Shown in pieces: positions 54,568 to 63,353 of a stretch of 64,000 nucleotides of DNA. The notes beneath the pieces were generated by a model. That model did not search any database, had not been told where the DNA came from, and saw only the letters and a list, made by a program, of their open reading frames with translations. Location: NCBI RefSeq assembly GCF_030815865.1, contig NZ_JAUSXI010000001.1, positions 2,294,001-2,358,000 of the forward strand, in the 5' to 3' direction. Each line of letters opens with the position of its first letter. Positions within the stretch are counted from its first letter, which is position 1. The position numbers and the translations under genes were made by a program. The stretch is from Arthrobacter globiformis (GTDB taxonomy: Bacteria > Actinomycetota > Actinomycetes > Actinomycetales > Micrococcaceae).

Positions 54568-55347
54568 ATGGACAATGTCACAGTGACCCTCATTGGAGGA
54601 CCCACGCTGCTTATCGAGATCGCCGGATATCGGATGATCACTGACCCTACCTTTGATCCACCTCAGGTCTATCACCACCCGATCGCCGGCCCGGTCATCA
54701 AGAACCTCGGCCCGTGCGCCACCCCTGAGGAACTTGGACAGGTCGATCTCGCTCTTGCCTCCCACGAGCACATAGACAATCTGGACGTGGCCGGCCGAGG
54801 TTTCTTAACCATGGTTCCACTCGCCCTCACGACCACCGAGGCAGCAGAGAGCTTTGGTGCCAACGTCGTGGGTATGGGCGACTACGACGTGCAAACTGTC
54901 CAGCTCCCCGACGGGAGGCAGATGAAGATCACGGCAGTTCCAGCCCACCATGGCCCTGAAGGAGTATGGGAGGCCCTTGGGCCTGTCATTGGTTTTGTGT
55001 TGGAAGCGGAGGACATGCCGACGATGTATATCAGCGGTGACAATTCCGAAGTCGACATCGTGCGTGAAGTTGCAGACCGTTTTCCGAGGATTGACATCGC
55101 CGTACTCTTTGTGGGCGGCGCCAAATTCGATGTGATTGCGGATGGGGCCTACATCACCCTCAGTAATGAAAGAGCCCTTGAGGCAGCCAAGATCTTGGGT
55201 GCGAAGAAGATTGTGCCCGTTCATGAAGACTCTTGGGCACATTTCAGTCAGAACGCAGAGCAGATCAGCCGGGTCTTTGCCGATGCCAGCCAAACCGACC
55301 TGCTCGTTGCACTGAAGCCGGGGGAGTCTGCGGACATCCGGCTCTAG
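54568..55347 (+). CDS. MBL-fold metal-dependent hydrolase (UlaG-like)
   Basis: A 259-residue metallo-beta-lactamase-fold protein. The first metal motif is SHEHIDNLD, where the usual histidine after Asp is replaced by Asn; other ligands lie in PAHHGP, ISGDNS and VPVHEDSW. It resembles UlaG/RomA-like lactonases. A strong terminator follows. Substrate unknown; the PAS gene before and HxlR gene after suggest an inducible stress or detoxification role. Confidence 0.85.
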   Translation: MDNVTVTLIGGPTLLIEIAGYRMITDPTFDPPQVYHHPIAGPVIKNLGPCATPEELGQVDLALASHEHIDNLDVAGRGFLTMVPLALTTTEAAESFGANVVGMGDYDVQTVQLPDGRQMKITAVPAHHGPEGVWEALGPVIGFVLEAEDMPTMYISGDNSEVDIVREVADRFPRIDIAVLFVGGAKFDVIADGAYITLSNERALEAAKILGAKKIVPVHEDSWAHFSQNAEQISRVFADASQTDLLVALKPGESADIRL

Positions 55348-55357
55348 GCAGCGAATA

Positions 55358-55401
55358 GATATGACGGGGGTTGGGCGGCGGCGTCCAACCCCCGTCATAT
55401 C
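55358..55401 (+). terminator. perfect 17-bp hairpin terminator
   Basis: Stem 55358-55374 pairs with 55385-55401 around a 10-base loop, 11 bases after the MBL stop, followed by TTTAAAA. Confidence 0.88.
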
Positions 55402-55538
55402 TTTAAAACCCCTTCCTGTAAATGACCGAGGCCGCACCATTGGCAGTACCTATGGGCATAGCGCACACACCGCCCCTGCAAGAGTCGGCAAGAATGGCGG
55501 CACCATAGTCCAGTGAATATTTGGAGTTTCAGGACGAG

Positions 55539-56267
55539 ATGACAACCGTTGCAGAGCAGTTGCCCCGAGAACACAACGACCAGGTAAGGGCTGGCGGGCA
55601 CTTAAGCGCCGACTATTGGTCAGTATCACAGGGACTGCGGCTGCTGGGAGATCGCTGGTCGTTGTTGATCGTGCGTGAGCTGCTGGCAGGCGAAATGGGT
55701 TTCAATGATTTGTCGCGCGCACTGCCAGATCTATCTCGAACACTGCTATCGCAACGACTTAAGCACTTGGTCAAGGCGAAACTGGTATTGCGTGATGATG
55801 AGACAGGGCCGCGCGGTTCAAGACGTTACAGGCTGACAACGGCTGGTTTGGCGCTGCGGCAGACTTTGGAGTCACTGGGGGTTTGGGCGAGTCGATGGCA
55901 TGCTCCCTTTGAGAATGACCTCCAAGCAGGGCTGGGCACGTTGCTTCAGCACATGAGCCGCAGCCTTGTCACGGAGTCCTTGCCACGGACCTCGATCGTC
56001 ATTGCATTCGAGTTTGAGAACCCTGCGGGAGGTCCCTGTGAAGGCTGGATCTGTGCGGAGAACGGTAAGACGATCTCCAGCATCAGCCGCGCGGAACGCG
56101 TTCCGGATCTTAAAATCCATGTCACGCCACGCGTGCTCTACGACCTCTGGTGGGGGATCCGCAGATGCGAGGATGCACGGCAACTGGGTCACATTGGATT
56201 CGTGGGCCCAAATGATTGGGCCGCTGCATTTTCGAGGTGGTTCGGCCCCCGGGGAGTTTCCCCATAG
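55539..56267 (+). CDS. HxlR-family regulator with C-terminal extension
   Basis: About 242 residues. The winged helix shows the HxlR pattern LLGDRWSLLIVRELL, FNDLSRALPDLSRTLLSQRL and GSRRYRLTTAG. A C-terminal domain of about 110 residues (SCP2-like in feel, with RVLYDLWWG) is found in a subset of the family. GGA lies six bases before the ATG at 55539. It probably regulates the MBL or debranching enzyme gene. Confidence 0.85.
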   Translation: MTTVAEQLPREHNDQVRAGGHLSADYWSVSQGLRLLGDRWSLLIVRELLAGEMGFNDLSRALPDLSRTLLSQRLKHLVKAKLVLRDDETGPRGSRRYRLTTAGLALRQTLESLGVWASRWHAPFENDLQAGLGTLLQHMSRSLVTESLPRTSIVIAFEFENPAGGPCEGWICAENGKTISSISRAERVPDLKIHVTPRVLYDLWWGIRRCEDARQLGHIGFVGPNDWAAAFSRWFGPRGVSP

Positions 56268-56406
56268 GAACGTACTTTCAGGGCCCAACAAGCCCAGGTT
56301 GATCCCAGGTGTACGTGGAGCAGCGGTGGCAACACTGTGCTGCCGTGTTTCATAATCAATCCGACGATTTGCAGAATGAGGGAGCGGCGCGCTTCCGGCC
56401 GGTTTG

Positions 56407-58554
56407 TTATTGCATCCTGGCCTGGTCCACCAGTTCCGTGATCCATGGCCGGTGCCCCCGGTGGAACACTATTCCCGGGGGCAGTCCTTGGACGGATGGG
56501 GTGGAAGCGGTTATGTCGATGGTGATCCGGCCACCGCCCAGGGGAGCGTTAGTGATGTGCAGGTCGCCGTAGGACTCCGGGAGGACAGGGTCAATCCAGA
56601 GCCCCCCTCTGGACACGTGGGTGTCATACCGCATGAGGCTCGTTATCAGCAGGATAGGGGCGGTCGCTGCCCAGGCCTGGGGCGAGCAGGCCGTAGGATA
56701 GGGCACAGGTGCGGCCAGGTGGTCCCTACTGAACCCGCAGAACAGCTCCGGGAGCCGGCCGTCAGAATATTCGGCAGCCTCCAGCAGAGCGGTAGAAATC
56801 CGCTGGGCCTCGGCGACGAATCCGTAACGCAGGAGCCCTGCGGCAACGATCGCGTTGTCGTGTGGCCATACTGAGCCGTTGTGGTAACTCGCGGGGTTGT
56901 AGGCGCCCATGTCGCTGGCCAGAGTTCGAACGCCCCAACCGCTGAACATCTCGGGGGACATCAGCCGTTGAGCTACCTGGGGGGCCTTATCATCATCGAC
57001 AAGACCATACACAAGGCAGTGACCCATGTTGGAAGCACAAGCATCAACCTGCCGCTTCTTCCCGTCGAGGGCGATTGCATAGTAACCGCGCTCGGGTATC
57101 CAGAACTTTTCGTTGAACCGCTTTTTCAGCTGCGCGGCCCGGTCGGCGAGCTCATCCCCTAAAGCTTTATCTCCGGTGTCATACGCCATCCAGGCACGCG
57201 CGGTGTAAGCGGCGTAGACGTAGCCTTGAACCTCACACAGTGCGATCGGAGGTTCGGCCAGCCGGCCGTCGGCGAAGTTGATTCCGTCCCAGGAATCCTT
57301 CCAGCCTTGGTTGATCAGCCCCTGAGGATTGAGTCGCTCGTACTCGACGAAGCCGTCGCCGTCCTTGTCGCCGTAGTCCCGGATCCAGTCCAACGCGCGG
57401 TCGGCGTGAGGCAGCAGGGCTGCGATGGTTTCTTTGGCAAAGCCCCAGCGGCTAACCGCCCCGATCACATCCACAAACAAGGGGGTTGCGTCGACGCTGC
57501 CATAGTAGGTGGATTTCCCGCCCAGGGACAAGCCACTGGAGACGTCGAGTCGGACCTCGTGGAGGATCTTGCCCGGCTCCTCTTCGCTCATGGGATCGAC
57601 GACTGTACCTTGCCGTTCCGCCAAGGTTTGCAGCGTTCCCAAGGCCAGGGAAGGGTCAACCGCCAGCGCCATGTGGGAGGCCCACAATGAGTCGCGTCCG
57701 AACAGCGTCATGAACCATGGCGCACCGGCAGCCACTACCACCCGGTCCGGATGATTCGGGTCCTCAATGCGAAGAGCACCCAAATCATCGTAGCTGCGGC
57801 GCAGGGTACGTTCGATGGATCGATTTCCCATCTGCAGCGCCGGAATTCTGGAAACCCATTCCCGCCTTCGCCGATCCCGCGGAGACAAACCGTCCCCGTC
57901 AGAATGGACGAAGGCTTCTGCAGGACCGGAGGCATCGGTGGTGGGCACAACAGTCAGAACTGTGTTCCAGTTGCCATGGGGCGGGACGCTGACCCTGTAT
58001 GTGACGGTCTCAGATGTCATTTCCGCGCCATTGGCCCGAATCATCACGCCCTTCCGAACATGCTCCCAGGCAGCACTGATGATCAGTGCGTCTCCGTCCA
58101 CGCGGCGGGTTTCGTCCCAATGCCGCTGAATGCTCGCCTCCTTCACTTCGAAGAGGTCCGCAAAATCCGCCTCCGCCCTCATGGTGATTTCGCATTCGAC
58201 TGGGTCGGGAGAGTAGTTGCGAACGATAACTTGCTCCTGGATGCCCGCTCCCACTTCGCGCAGCCGCTCCACGATTAGCGGGCTGTCGGCATACCCCTCC
58301 GAACGGGAAATCCTCCCCACAAACAGAGCCCGATAAGGCTCCTTCGTCTCCGCCGCCAGCGGCTCAAGCTTTTGGTCATTAACGGTGAGACTCCAGCCTG
58401 AGAGGATGCGGGCGTCGTGGACGAAAAGACCATGCGGATGTTCGGCCAGGATGTCGCCATTCGGTAAGGAAATACAGAAGGACGATCCCTCGACCAGAGT
58501 AACCGCCCCCGCCCCCAACGGGCCGGCTGCGGTGTCAGCATTCCAACCGGCCAT
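56407..58554 (-). CDS. amylo-alpha-1,6-glucosidase / glycogen-debranching-like enzyme
   Basis: A 715-residue protein. An N-terminal beta-rich domain of the debranching-enzyme type (GDILAEHPHGLFVHDARILSG) is followed by an (alpha/alpha)6 barrel with WFMTLFGRDSLWASHMAL, NQGWKDSWDG and YHNGSVWPHDNAI, which hold the likely acid and base carboxylates. No signal peptide is seen, so it is cytoplasmic. The substrate is an alpha-glucoside or glycogen-like polymer by family; it is monocistronic here. GAGGGG precedes the ATG. Confidence 0.9.
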   Translation of the reverse strand: MAGWNADTAAGPLGAGAVTLVEGSSFCISLPNGDILAEHPHGLFVHDARILSGWSLTVNDQKLEPLAAETKEPYRALFVGRISRSEGYADSPLIVERLREVGAGIQEQVIVRNYSPDPVECEITMRAEADFADLFEVKEASIQRHWDETRRVDGDALIISAAWEHVRKGVMIRANGAEMTSETVTYRVSVPPHGNWNTVLTVVPTTDASGPAEAFVHSDGDGLSPRDRRRREWVSRIPALQMGNRSIERTLRRSYDDLGALRIEDPNHPDRVVVAAGAPWFMTLFGRDSLWASHMALAVDPSLALGTLQTLAERQGTVVDPMSEEEPGKILHEVRLDVSSGLSLGGKSTYYGSVDATPLFVDVIGAVSRWGFAKETIAALLPHADRALDWIRDYGDKDGDGFVEYERLNPQGLINQGWKDSWDGINFADGRLAEPPIALCEVQGYVYAAYTARAWMAYDTGDKALGDELADRAAQLKKRFNEKFWIPERGYYAIALDGKKRQVDACASNMGHCLVYGLVDDDKAPQVAQRLMSPEMFSGWGVRTLASDMGAYNPASYHNGSVWPHDNAIVAAGLLRYGFVAEAQRISTALLEAAEYSDGRLPELFCGFSRDHLAAPVPYPTACSPQAWAATAPILLITSLMRYDTHVSRGGLWIDPVLPESYGDLHITNAPLGGGRITIDITASTPSVQGLPPGIVFHRGHRPWITELVDQARMQ

Positions 58555-59019
58555 CCTGGCCCCTCAAGAGACTAACAACAGCGCGCCGTTGCCTTTCCAA
58601 GGTCATCCGGCTGCCGTTACCGCCATTTCTTCACACAAGACGCTACGCTTCCTTGTCTGCACAATCCAGAGCTCTGACGTTTGGTGCTGCTACCCAAGAA
58701 CCGGCTACGGGCTTCCATCAGGCTTTCCATGTGCACCTGACACTCGAGGGCAAGCCCGGGAGTACCCGGATCGTCACTTCATGATGCCGTTGGCCACAGA
58801 AATAGCCGCCGAGACAGGGGTCTTACCGGACTCCACGCCAACGCCTACATCGCTACGTTCGGCGCTCTGCCGCTCTTGTGCAGACGGGCGGACCGGCGGG
58901 AGTTCTCGCATCCACTTCTACTCCCGTGCTTTAACGCCTGTGAGGATTGGGGTGGCTGGTCTGGGATTGGCTGGCAGAGTAGGTGCAGGTCGTTCCACCC
59001 CGCGGTCGTGACTCGTTAA
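58555..59019. other. 465-base stretch, possible gene fragment near its end
   Basis: No complete gene is seen. At 58940 a GTG begins a 23-codon frame reading VRIGVAGLGLAGRVGAG, which looks like the NAD-binding start of a Gfo/Idh/MocA oxidoreductase, but stops at once. It may be the stub of a gene cut by rearrangement. Confidence 0.3.
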
Positions 59020-60168
59020 ACGCTGGTTGGGTTCTACTACAGTCCATTCTTTGAGCTTGCGCTCTCTACCCACGCCGGCCACATGTTGATGTGCATCCAT
59101 TTCCTCCTGACGGGATACCTCTTTGCCTGGGTGCTCATCGGGATCGATCCCGGACCGGGCCGGTCACCGTACCCCTTCAGATTGATCATGTTGCTCGCCA
59201 CCATGGCATTTCATGCCTTCTTCGGACTTTCCCTAATGCACGGCACCGAAATCCTGGCACCCCAATGGTGGGCAAGCCTTCAACTCACCACCGATCAGGA
59301 AGCCCTCCTGGCAGACCAGCAACGAGGCGGCGCCATTGCGTGGGGCGTAGGGGAGATACCCACTGTCTCGGGGATCCTCGGTGTCTGTCTGCCCGCGGCA
59401 CTCCTGGTCGGTGCCTATGTCGTGCAGATGGTGGCACCGCTCGGCGAGCTGGCAATGTTCATGTTCCCTGGGGCTATCGCTGCCGTGCTCCTGGTTGCGT
59501 TTCTGTTCATCCTGAAGGACAAGCGCCTCATGCCTGGAGACAAGCCGGCATGGTCATTCAGGGAGCTTGCCTCAAGCTTTTACATCAACCCGCGCAAGGC
59601 ACCCGATTTCACGTGGGCGTGGATCAGCCGCTTCCTCTTTGTTCTTGGTCAATCGTTCCTGCTCACCTACCAGGCGTTCTATCTGCTCAACAGAATTAAG
59701 GTCTCCGAAGCCGATCTTCCGAATGAGATCTTCATCGCCACCCTGGTGTCATCAGTGCTTTGGATTGTCTCCAGCGTCGTAGGAGGACGTCTCTCGGATG
59801 CCAGCGGTCGCCGCAAGATCTTCACACTTGTCTCCGCAGCCGTGTACGGGATCGGGTTGCTCGTCGTTGCCATGTCAACGGAGATGACCCTGTTCCTTGT
59901 CGCAATGGCAATTACCGGCATCGGCATCGGCATCTACTTCGCAGTTGACCTCGCTTTGGTGGCAGATGTCCTGCCCGACCCGAAGAACGCCGCGAAAGAC
60001 CTCGGTGTCTTCAACATCGCCAGCGCCCTGCCGCAATCCATTGCTCCCGCTATCGCTCCAACGATTCTGTTGGTGGGCGGAGGCAACTACTCAAGCCTCT
60101 TCATGATTGCAGGCGTCTGCACCATTCTTGGCGCCTTCGCCATCCTTAAAGTCAAGAAGGTCAGGTAA
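59020..60168 (+). pseudogene. chimera: CtaG fragment fused in frame to C-terminal half of an MFS transporter
   Basis: From the stop at 59017 the frame runs open to 60168; the first ATG is 59083. Up to about 59364 it encodes a middle part of a CtaG-type cytochrome oxidase assembly protein (YYSPFFELALSTHAGHM, HFLLTGYLFAW, GGAIAWGVGEIPT). From about 59365 it switches without a stop to MFS sequence (VSGILGVCLPAALLVGAY, then GGRLSDASGRRKIF) for the last eight or so helices. The CtaG part lacks its N-terminal helices and its C-terminus; the MFS part lacks about its first four helices. No ribosome site precedes 59083. Probably a non-functional deletion product. Confidence 0.82.
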
Positions 60169-60176
60169 CCATTCCC

Positions 60177-60211
60177 CTGTCAGGGTGACCCCCACTTGGT
60201 CACCCTGACAG
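60177..60211 (+). terminator. 14-bp hairpin after chimeric MFS gene
   Basis: CTGTCAGGGTGACC pairs with GGTCACCCTGACAG around a seven-base loop, nine bases past the stop. Retained from the original transporter gene. Confidence 0.82.
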
Positions 60212-60436
60212 AGCCCGTCGGGATCCCATTGGAATGCCGCATCAGTCCGGACCCCGTCAAGCACCGGCCACATGGGAGTTACTAGTCCACAGTGCACGTT
60301 ACAACCCGCCGATGGAAGTCTCGGCCTACACTGGGCTGCACGCCAGTTTGCGCCACTTTGAGCAACACCCCGTCGCAAGCCTGGTGGATTTCAACCAGCA
60401 CGACGCCGTGATCCGGGACGCGTTTTTGTTTGAGCA

Positions 60437-60616
60437 GTGCACGAAGTGCCTCTAGATAAGGTCGGCATTCACACGCTGTCTAATCAGCTTCCCGTAAGCG
60501 CCAGATTGGGAAATCCTCCGGCGACAGTCATTGGGACAGTTCAGCCGGACAAGCTTGGTCAAGAAATTCGTGGATGGGAGCGTTTCGTGTTGCCTCCGAG
60601 TGCTCCTCGCAGGTAG
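60437..60616 (+). CDS. possible small protein or gene remnant
   Basis: A 59-codon frame from GTG with a regular, proline-containing sequence (GTVQPDKLGQEIRGWERFVL) that does not look random, perhaps the tail of a lost gene. The surrounding 420 bases hold nothing else recognised. Confidence 0.25.
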   Translation: MHEVPLDKVGIHTLSNQLPVSARLGNPPATVIGTVQPDKLGQEIRGWERFVLPPSAPRR

Positions 60617-60630
60617 TCGAGGCCGCCGGG

Positions 60631-60972
60631 TTAGGAACGGACGAAGCGGGCAATGGCGTCGGAAACTTCCTTAAACTTGGCTTCCGCTGCTTCTCCATCA
60701 AGTTGGGCGGCGTCGAGGACGCAGTGCTTCATGTGGTCATCAAGTAGTCCCATGGCGACGCCGCGCAGTGCGGCGTTGAGGGCCGAGATCTGGGTGAGGA
60801 TGTCGATGCAGTACTGCTCCTCCTCGATCATCCTATGGATGCCGCGGGCTTGTCCTTCGATCCGTTTTACTCGTGCCAGGTACCGGTCTTTGTCGGTGAT
60901 GTAGCCGTGGGCTGACTCGTGCCCGGCTTCGGTGTCCGGGGTGTGCGGCAGCTTTGCGGCGGAGATGCTCAT
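60631..60972 (-). CDS. csoR: CsoR-family copper-sensing repressor
   Basis: About 113 residues. The all-helical CsoR fold shows RVKRIEGQARGIHRMIEEEQ and the Cu(I) ligands C55, H80 and C84 (QYCIDIL and DDHMKHC), the C-H-C set of true copper sensors. AAGGA precedes the ATG at 60972. Three palindromes of the GTATCC/ATACCC type upstream of the copper genes are probable sites; Cu(I) binding should release it. Confidence 0.93.
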   Translation of the reverse strand: MSISAAKLPHTPDTEAGHESAHGYITDKDRYLARVKRIEGQARGIHRMIEEEQYCIDILTQISALNAALRGVAMGLLDDHMKHCVLDAAQLDGEAAEAKFKEVSDAIARFVRS

Positions 60973-61107
60973 GATTCGTCCTTGTGGTGTGAGTCGTTTA
61001 CGCATGCGGCGAGGGCGTGCGGCAGGATGATGAATTTTTCAAAACTTGGGCTGTGAGGTCAGCGGCGCAGCGCAGCAGGCAGGCTGCCGTCCAGCGGATC
61101 ACCCCGC

Positions 61108-61287
61108 TCATGGGAGCGCACTGATCCTGAGGCTTGCCGTCTCATATTCAGTATCGAGTATCTGGTGGCTGCTGGAGGAATGCGACGGCACTTCAGCGCC
61201 GTTGTTCTCAAGCTGAGCCGCGGTCGAAACTACGAGTCCGCCCAGCAGGAATCCGATCAAGCCGGCGGCCAGGACGTTGGTGTTCAT
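61108..61287 (-). CDS. small N-terminally anchored membrane protein
   Basis: A 59-residue protein with an N-terminal hydrophobic helix of glycines and leucines (AAGLIGFLLGGLVVSTAA) and a Ser/His-containing outside tail. GGAG lies seven bases before the ATG. The gene starts 30 bases after the DUF4396 gene on the same strand. It may be a shortened DUF305-like or copper-tolerance accessory protein; that is a guess. Confidence 0.55.
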   Translation of the reverse strand: MNTNVLAAGLIGFLLGGLVVSTAAQLENNGAEVPSHSSSSHQILDTEYETASLRISALP

Positions 61288-61317
61288 AGGATGCTCCGGT
61301 AGGTCCTAGTAGGGGGC

Positions 61318-61850
61318 TCAGTAGTGGTCGCCTTGATCATCGCCGGAGCCCGGCCCGCCGCTACTGGCGCCCGAGGGGCCATGGTGCCTGCGCCCGCCGT
61401 GGCCCTGGTGACCTTCGTGGTATTGGTGGGTCAGTGCGTGTCCCTTGCCTTTGTCGATCAGGTAGCGGTTCACCGGGAAGGCTGCGCCGAAGGCCGCGCT
61501 GAGGGCAACGATCATGCCGATCCAGAAGATCGGGTTGACCAGCCCGGCGTCCATTGCTCCAGGGATGATGGCCATGACGGCGTTGTCCACGATCTCCATC
61601 ACGGCTATGGATAGGGTGTCGGCCGCGAAGACGACGCTGAGGGCTGCAGTGAAGCCGAGCCCGGCTTGAATAAGCGGCAGTGTAGACAGGGCGTAGCCGA
61701 AAAAGAAGGCCAGTCCGACGGCCAGGAGAATGGTGATGCCGGTGAGAGGCCGAATGCGGTGCCGATCATGAGGCCCGGGATCTCACCAATAGCACAGCCC
61801 GTCAGGCAGTGCAGGGTGGCATTGGCAGCTATGCGGTCGCGCGAGTTCAC
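61318..61850 (-). pseudogene. DUF4396 membrane protein, frameshifted
   Basis: The first frame, from GTG at 61850 with AAGGAAGG upstream, encodes ANATLHCLTGCAIGEIPG and GTAFGLSP, the DUF4396 start. At about 61741-61754 the frame changes; the correct continuation PLTGITILLAVGLAFFFGY runs in the frame that ends at 61318 with DNAVMAIIPGAMDAGLVNP and a His/Gly-rich tail. The break matches loss of one copy of a tandem CTCACCG. Intact members have about four helices and lie beside copper genes. The product here would stop early or be wrong after about 35 residues. Confidence 0.82.
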
Positions 61851-61868
61851 GCTTATCCTTCCTTAGGG

Positions 61869-61885
61869 ATACCCCCCAAGGGTAT
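61869..61885. promoter_or_regulatory. CsoR-type palindrome before DUF4396
   Basis: ATACCC-N5-GGGTAT with a C/A spacer, just upstream of the GTG at 61850. Matches the GC-rich CsoR operator type. Confidence 0.65.
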
Positions 61886-62030
61886 ACGTCCCCCTCCTGG
61901 TTATACAAGCCTTTTGGGCACTCAACCATTCCCCCCATGCCTGCGCCTTGAAATAGGCCAAGGGTCCGGCGCCGCGGACGGGACCTTGGTGCCCGATCCG
62001 AAGATCTTCCCGAGCACGCCTTTGACTCAT

Positions 62031-62047
62031 ATACCCGCTGGGGGTAT
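62031..62047. promoter_or_regulatory. CsoR-type palindrome before copZ (1)
   Basis: ATACCC-N5-GGGTAT, same form as at 61869, 71 bases before the copZ-like start. Confidence 0.68.
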
Positions 62048-62063
62048 AAATGTCTAATTGTTA

Positions 62064-62080
62064 GTACCCCCAGGGGGTAT
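62064..62080. promoter_or_regulatory. CsoR-type palindrome before copZ (2)
   Basis: GTACCCCCAGGGGGTAT, 38 bases before the copZ-like ATG and 33 bases from the previous palindrome, three helical turns centre to centre. Likely binds CsoR together with site 1. Confidence 0.7.
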
Positions 62081-62101
62081 CGGAGTAGAAGGGGTCCGAC
62101 C

Positions 62102-62314
62102 ATGAACACCAGTGAATTCGAAGTGACCGGCATGACCTGTGGACATTGCGAACTGTCCGTACGGGAAGAGGTTCAGGAGATTCCCAGCGTGGAGTCGGTG
62201 GAGGTCAGCCACCGGACGGGCAGGCTGACCGTAACCAACAACCGGCCGTTGGAGCAGGCCGCCATCGTTGCGGCGATCGAGGAAGCCGGCTACCGGGCGG
62301 TGCCGGCGGCATGA
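62102..62314 (+). CDS. copZ: copper chaperone (CopZ-like HMA domain)
   Basis: A 70-residue heavy-metal-associated domain with the Cu(I) motif MTCGHC near the N-terminus and the regular beta-alpha-beta-beta-alpha-beta pattern ending AAIEEAGYRA. GAAGGGG precedes the ATG. Its stop overlaps the next start by ATGA. It should pass Cu(I) to the ATPase encoded downstream. Confidence 0.93.
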   Translation: MNTSEFEVTGMTCGHCELSVREEVQEIPSVESVEVSHRTGRLTVTNNRPLEQAAIVAAIEEAGYRAVPAA

Positions 62315-63285
62315 ACGCTGCCGGACGCCTGGGGGCATACGCAGCGGGGTTGGCAGTGGTGTTCACCGGGGCCTTTGCCGCAGCAGGAGCCGCCGTGCCG
62401 AAAGAGACGGTAGCGGCATGGACACAATCAGCGGAAGGACACGGCATGGATCACCACGGAACCGGCGGTCACAAAGCAGCATCGGCCAGTACAGATGGGC
62501 CAACAACCCCGGGCGTATCGGTGGAGCAGGGCGGCTACGTGCTGCAGGAGGTTTCAGCACCCGGTGTGGTCGGGCAAGCCGGGCAGCTGTCGTTTACGGT
62601 CCGCGGCCTTGACGGCGTGCCGGTGACCGACTTTGAGGCCGAGCATGAGAAAGCCCTGCACCTGATCGTGGTGCGCTCTGACGGCACACAGTATCGCCAC
62701 GTACATCCGGTGATGGATCCGGCCGGCCGCTGGTCCCTGCCGTGGCAATGGAAGGCCGCCGGCACCTACCGGATCTTTGCCGACATCAAACCGGGCGGTT
62801 CTGCCACGGGCATGACCCTGACCCGGACGGTGGATGTGGCGGGGACCTTTGATCCGGAAGCCCTTGCCCCTGTCACCACCGACGAGATCGATGGTTTCCA
62901 GGTTTCCCTGAACGGTGACCTCTCAGCCGGCTCGTCCTCGGCGCTGACGGTCAGCGTCACGCGCGACGGCAAGCCGGTGACCAGCCTGGAACCCTACCTG
63001 GGCGCCTATGGCCACCTTGTGGCGCTGCGTGAAGGGGACCTGGCTTACCTGCACGTGCACCCCGAAGGGGCCGAACCGGTCAGGGGAGAAGTCTCCGGAC
63101 CGGACGTGCAGTTCGCCACCACAGCCCCCACCCCTGGACGGTACTACCTCTACTTTGATTTCCAGGTTGACGGACAGGTCCACAGCGCCCGGTTCGTCCT
63201 TGACACCACCGGGTCTGCCCAAACCATCCCCGACAGCAGCACAGGCGCCGACAGCAACACCGACGAGGGGCACAGCGGTCACTGA
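62311..63285 (+). CDS. secreted or anchored His-rich copper-region protein
   Basis: A 324-residue protein with an N-terminal hydrophobic signal or anchor (AAGLAVVFTGAFAAAGAA), a His/Gly-rich linker (GHGMDHHGTGGH) and two related beta-sandwich repeats. Each repeat ends in a HxH-type block (TQYRHVHPVM and LAYLHVHPEG), plausible copper ligands. A final DEGHSGH adds more histidines. It is coupled to copZ and lies before copA, so it likely handles copper outside the membrane. Confidence 0.85.
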   Translation: MNAAGRLGAYAAGLAVVFTGAFAAAGAAVPKETVAAWTQSAEGHGMDHHGTGGHKAASASTDGPTTPGVSVEQGGYVLQEVSAPGVVGQAGQLSFTVRGLDGVPVTDFEAEHEKALHLIVVRSDGTQYRHVHPVMDPAGRWSLPWQWKAAGTYRIFADIKPGGSATGMTLTRTVDVAGTFDPEALAPVTTDEIDGFQVSLNGDLSAGSSSALTVSVTRDGKPVTSLEPYLGAYGHLVALREGDLAYLHVHPEGAEPVRGEVSGPDVQFATTAPTPGRYYLYFDFQVDGQVHSARFVLDTTGSAQTIPDSSTGADSNTDEGHSGH

Positions 63286-63353
63286 CCCTGACCACCCCAT
63301 CGATCTACCCCACGGGCCCCGAGCGGGCCAGCATCCGCAGAAAGAAGCATCTA

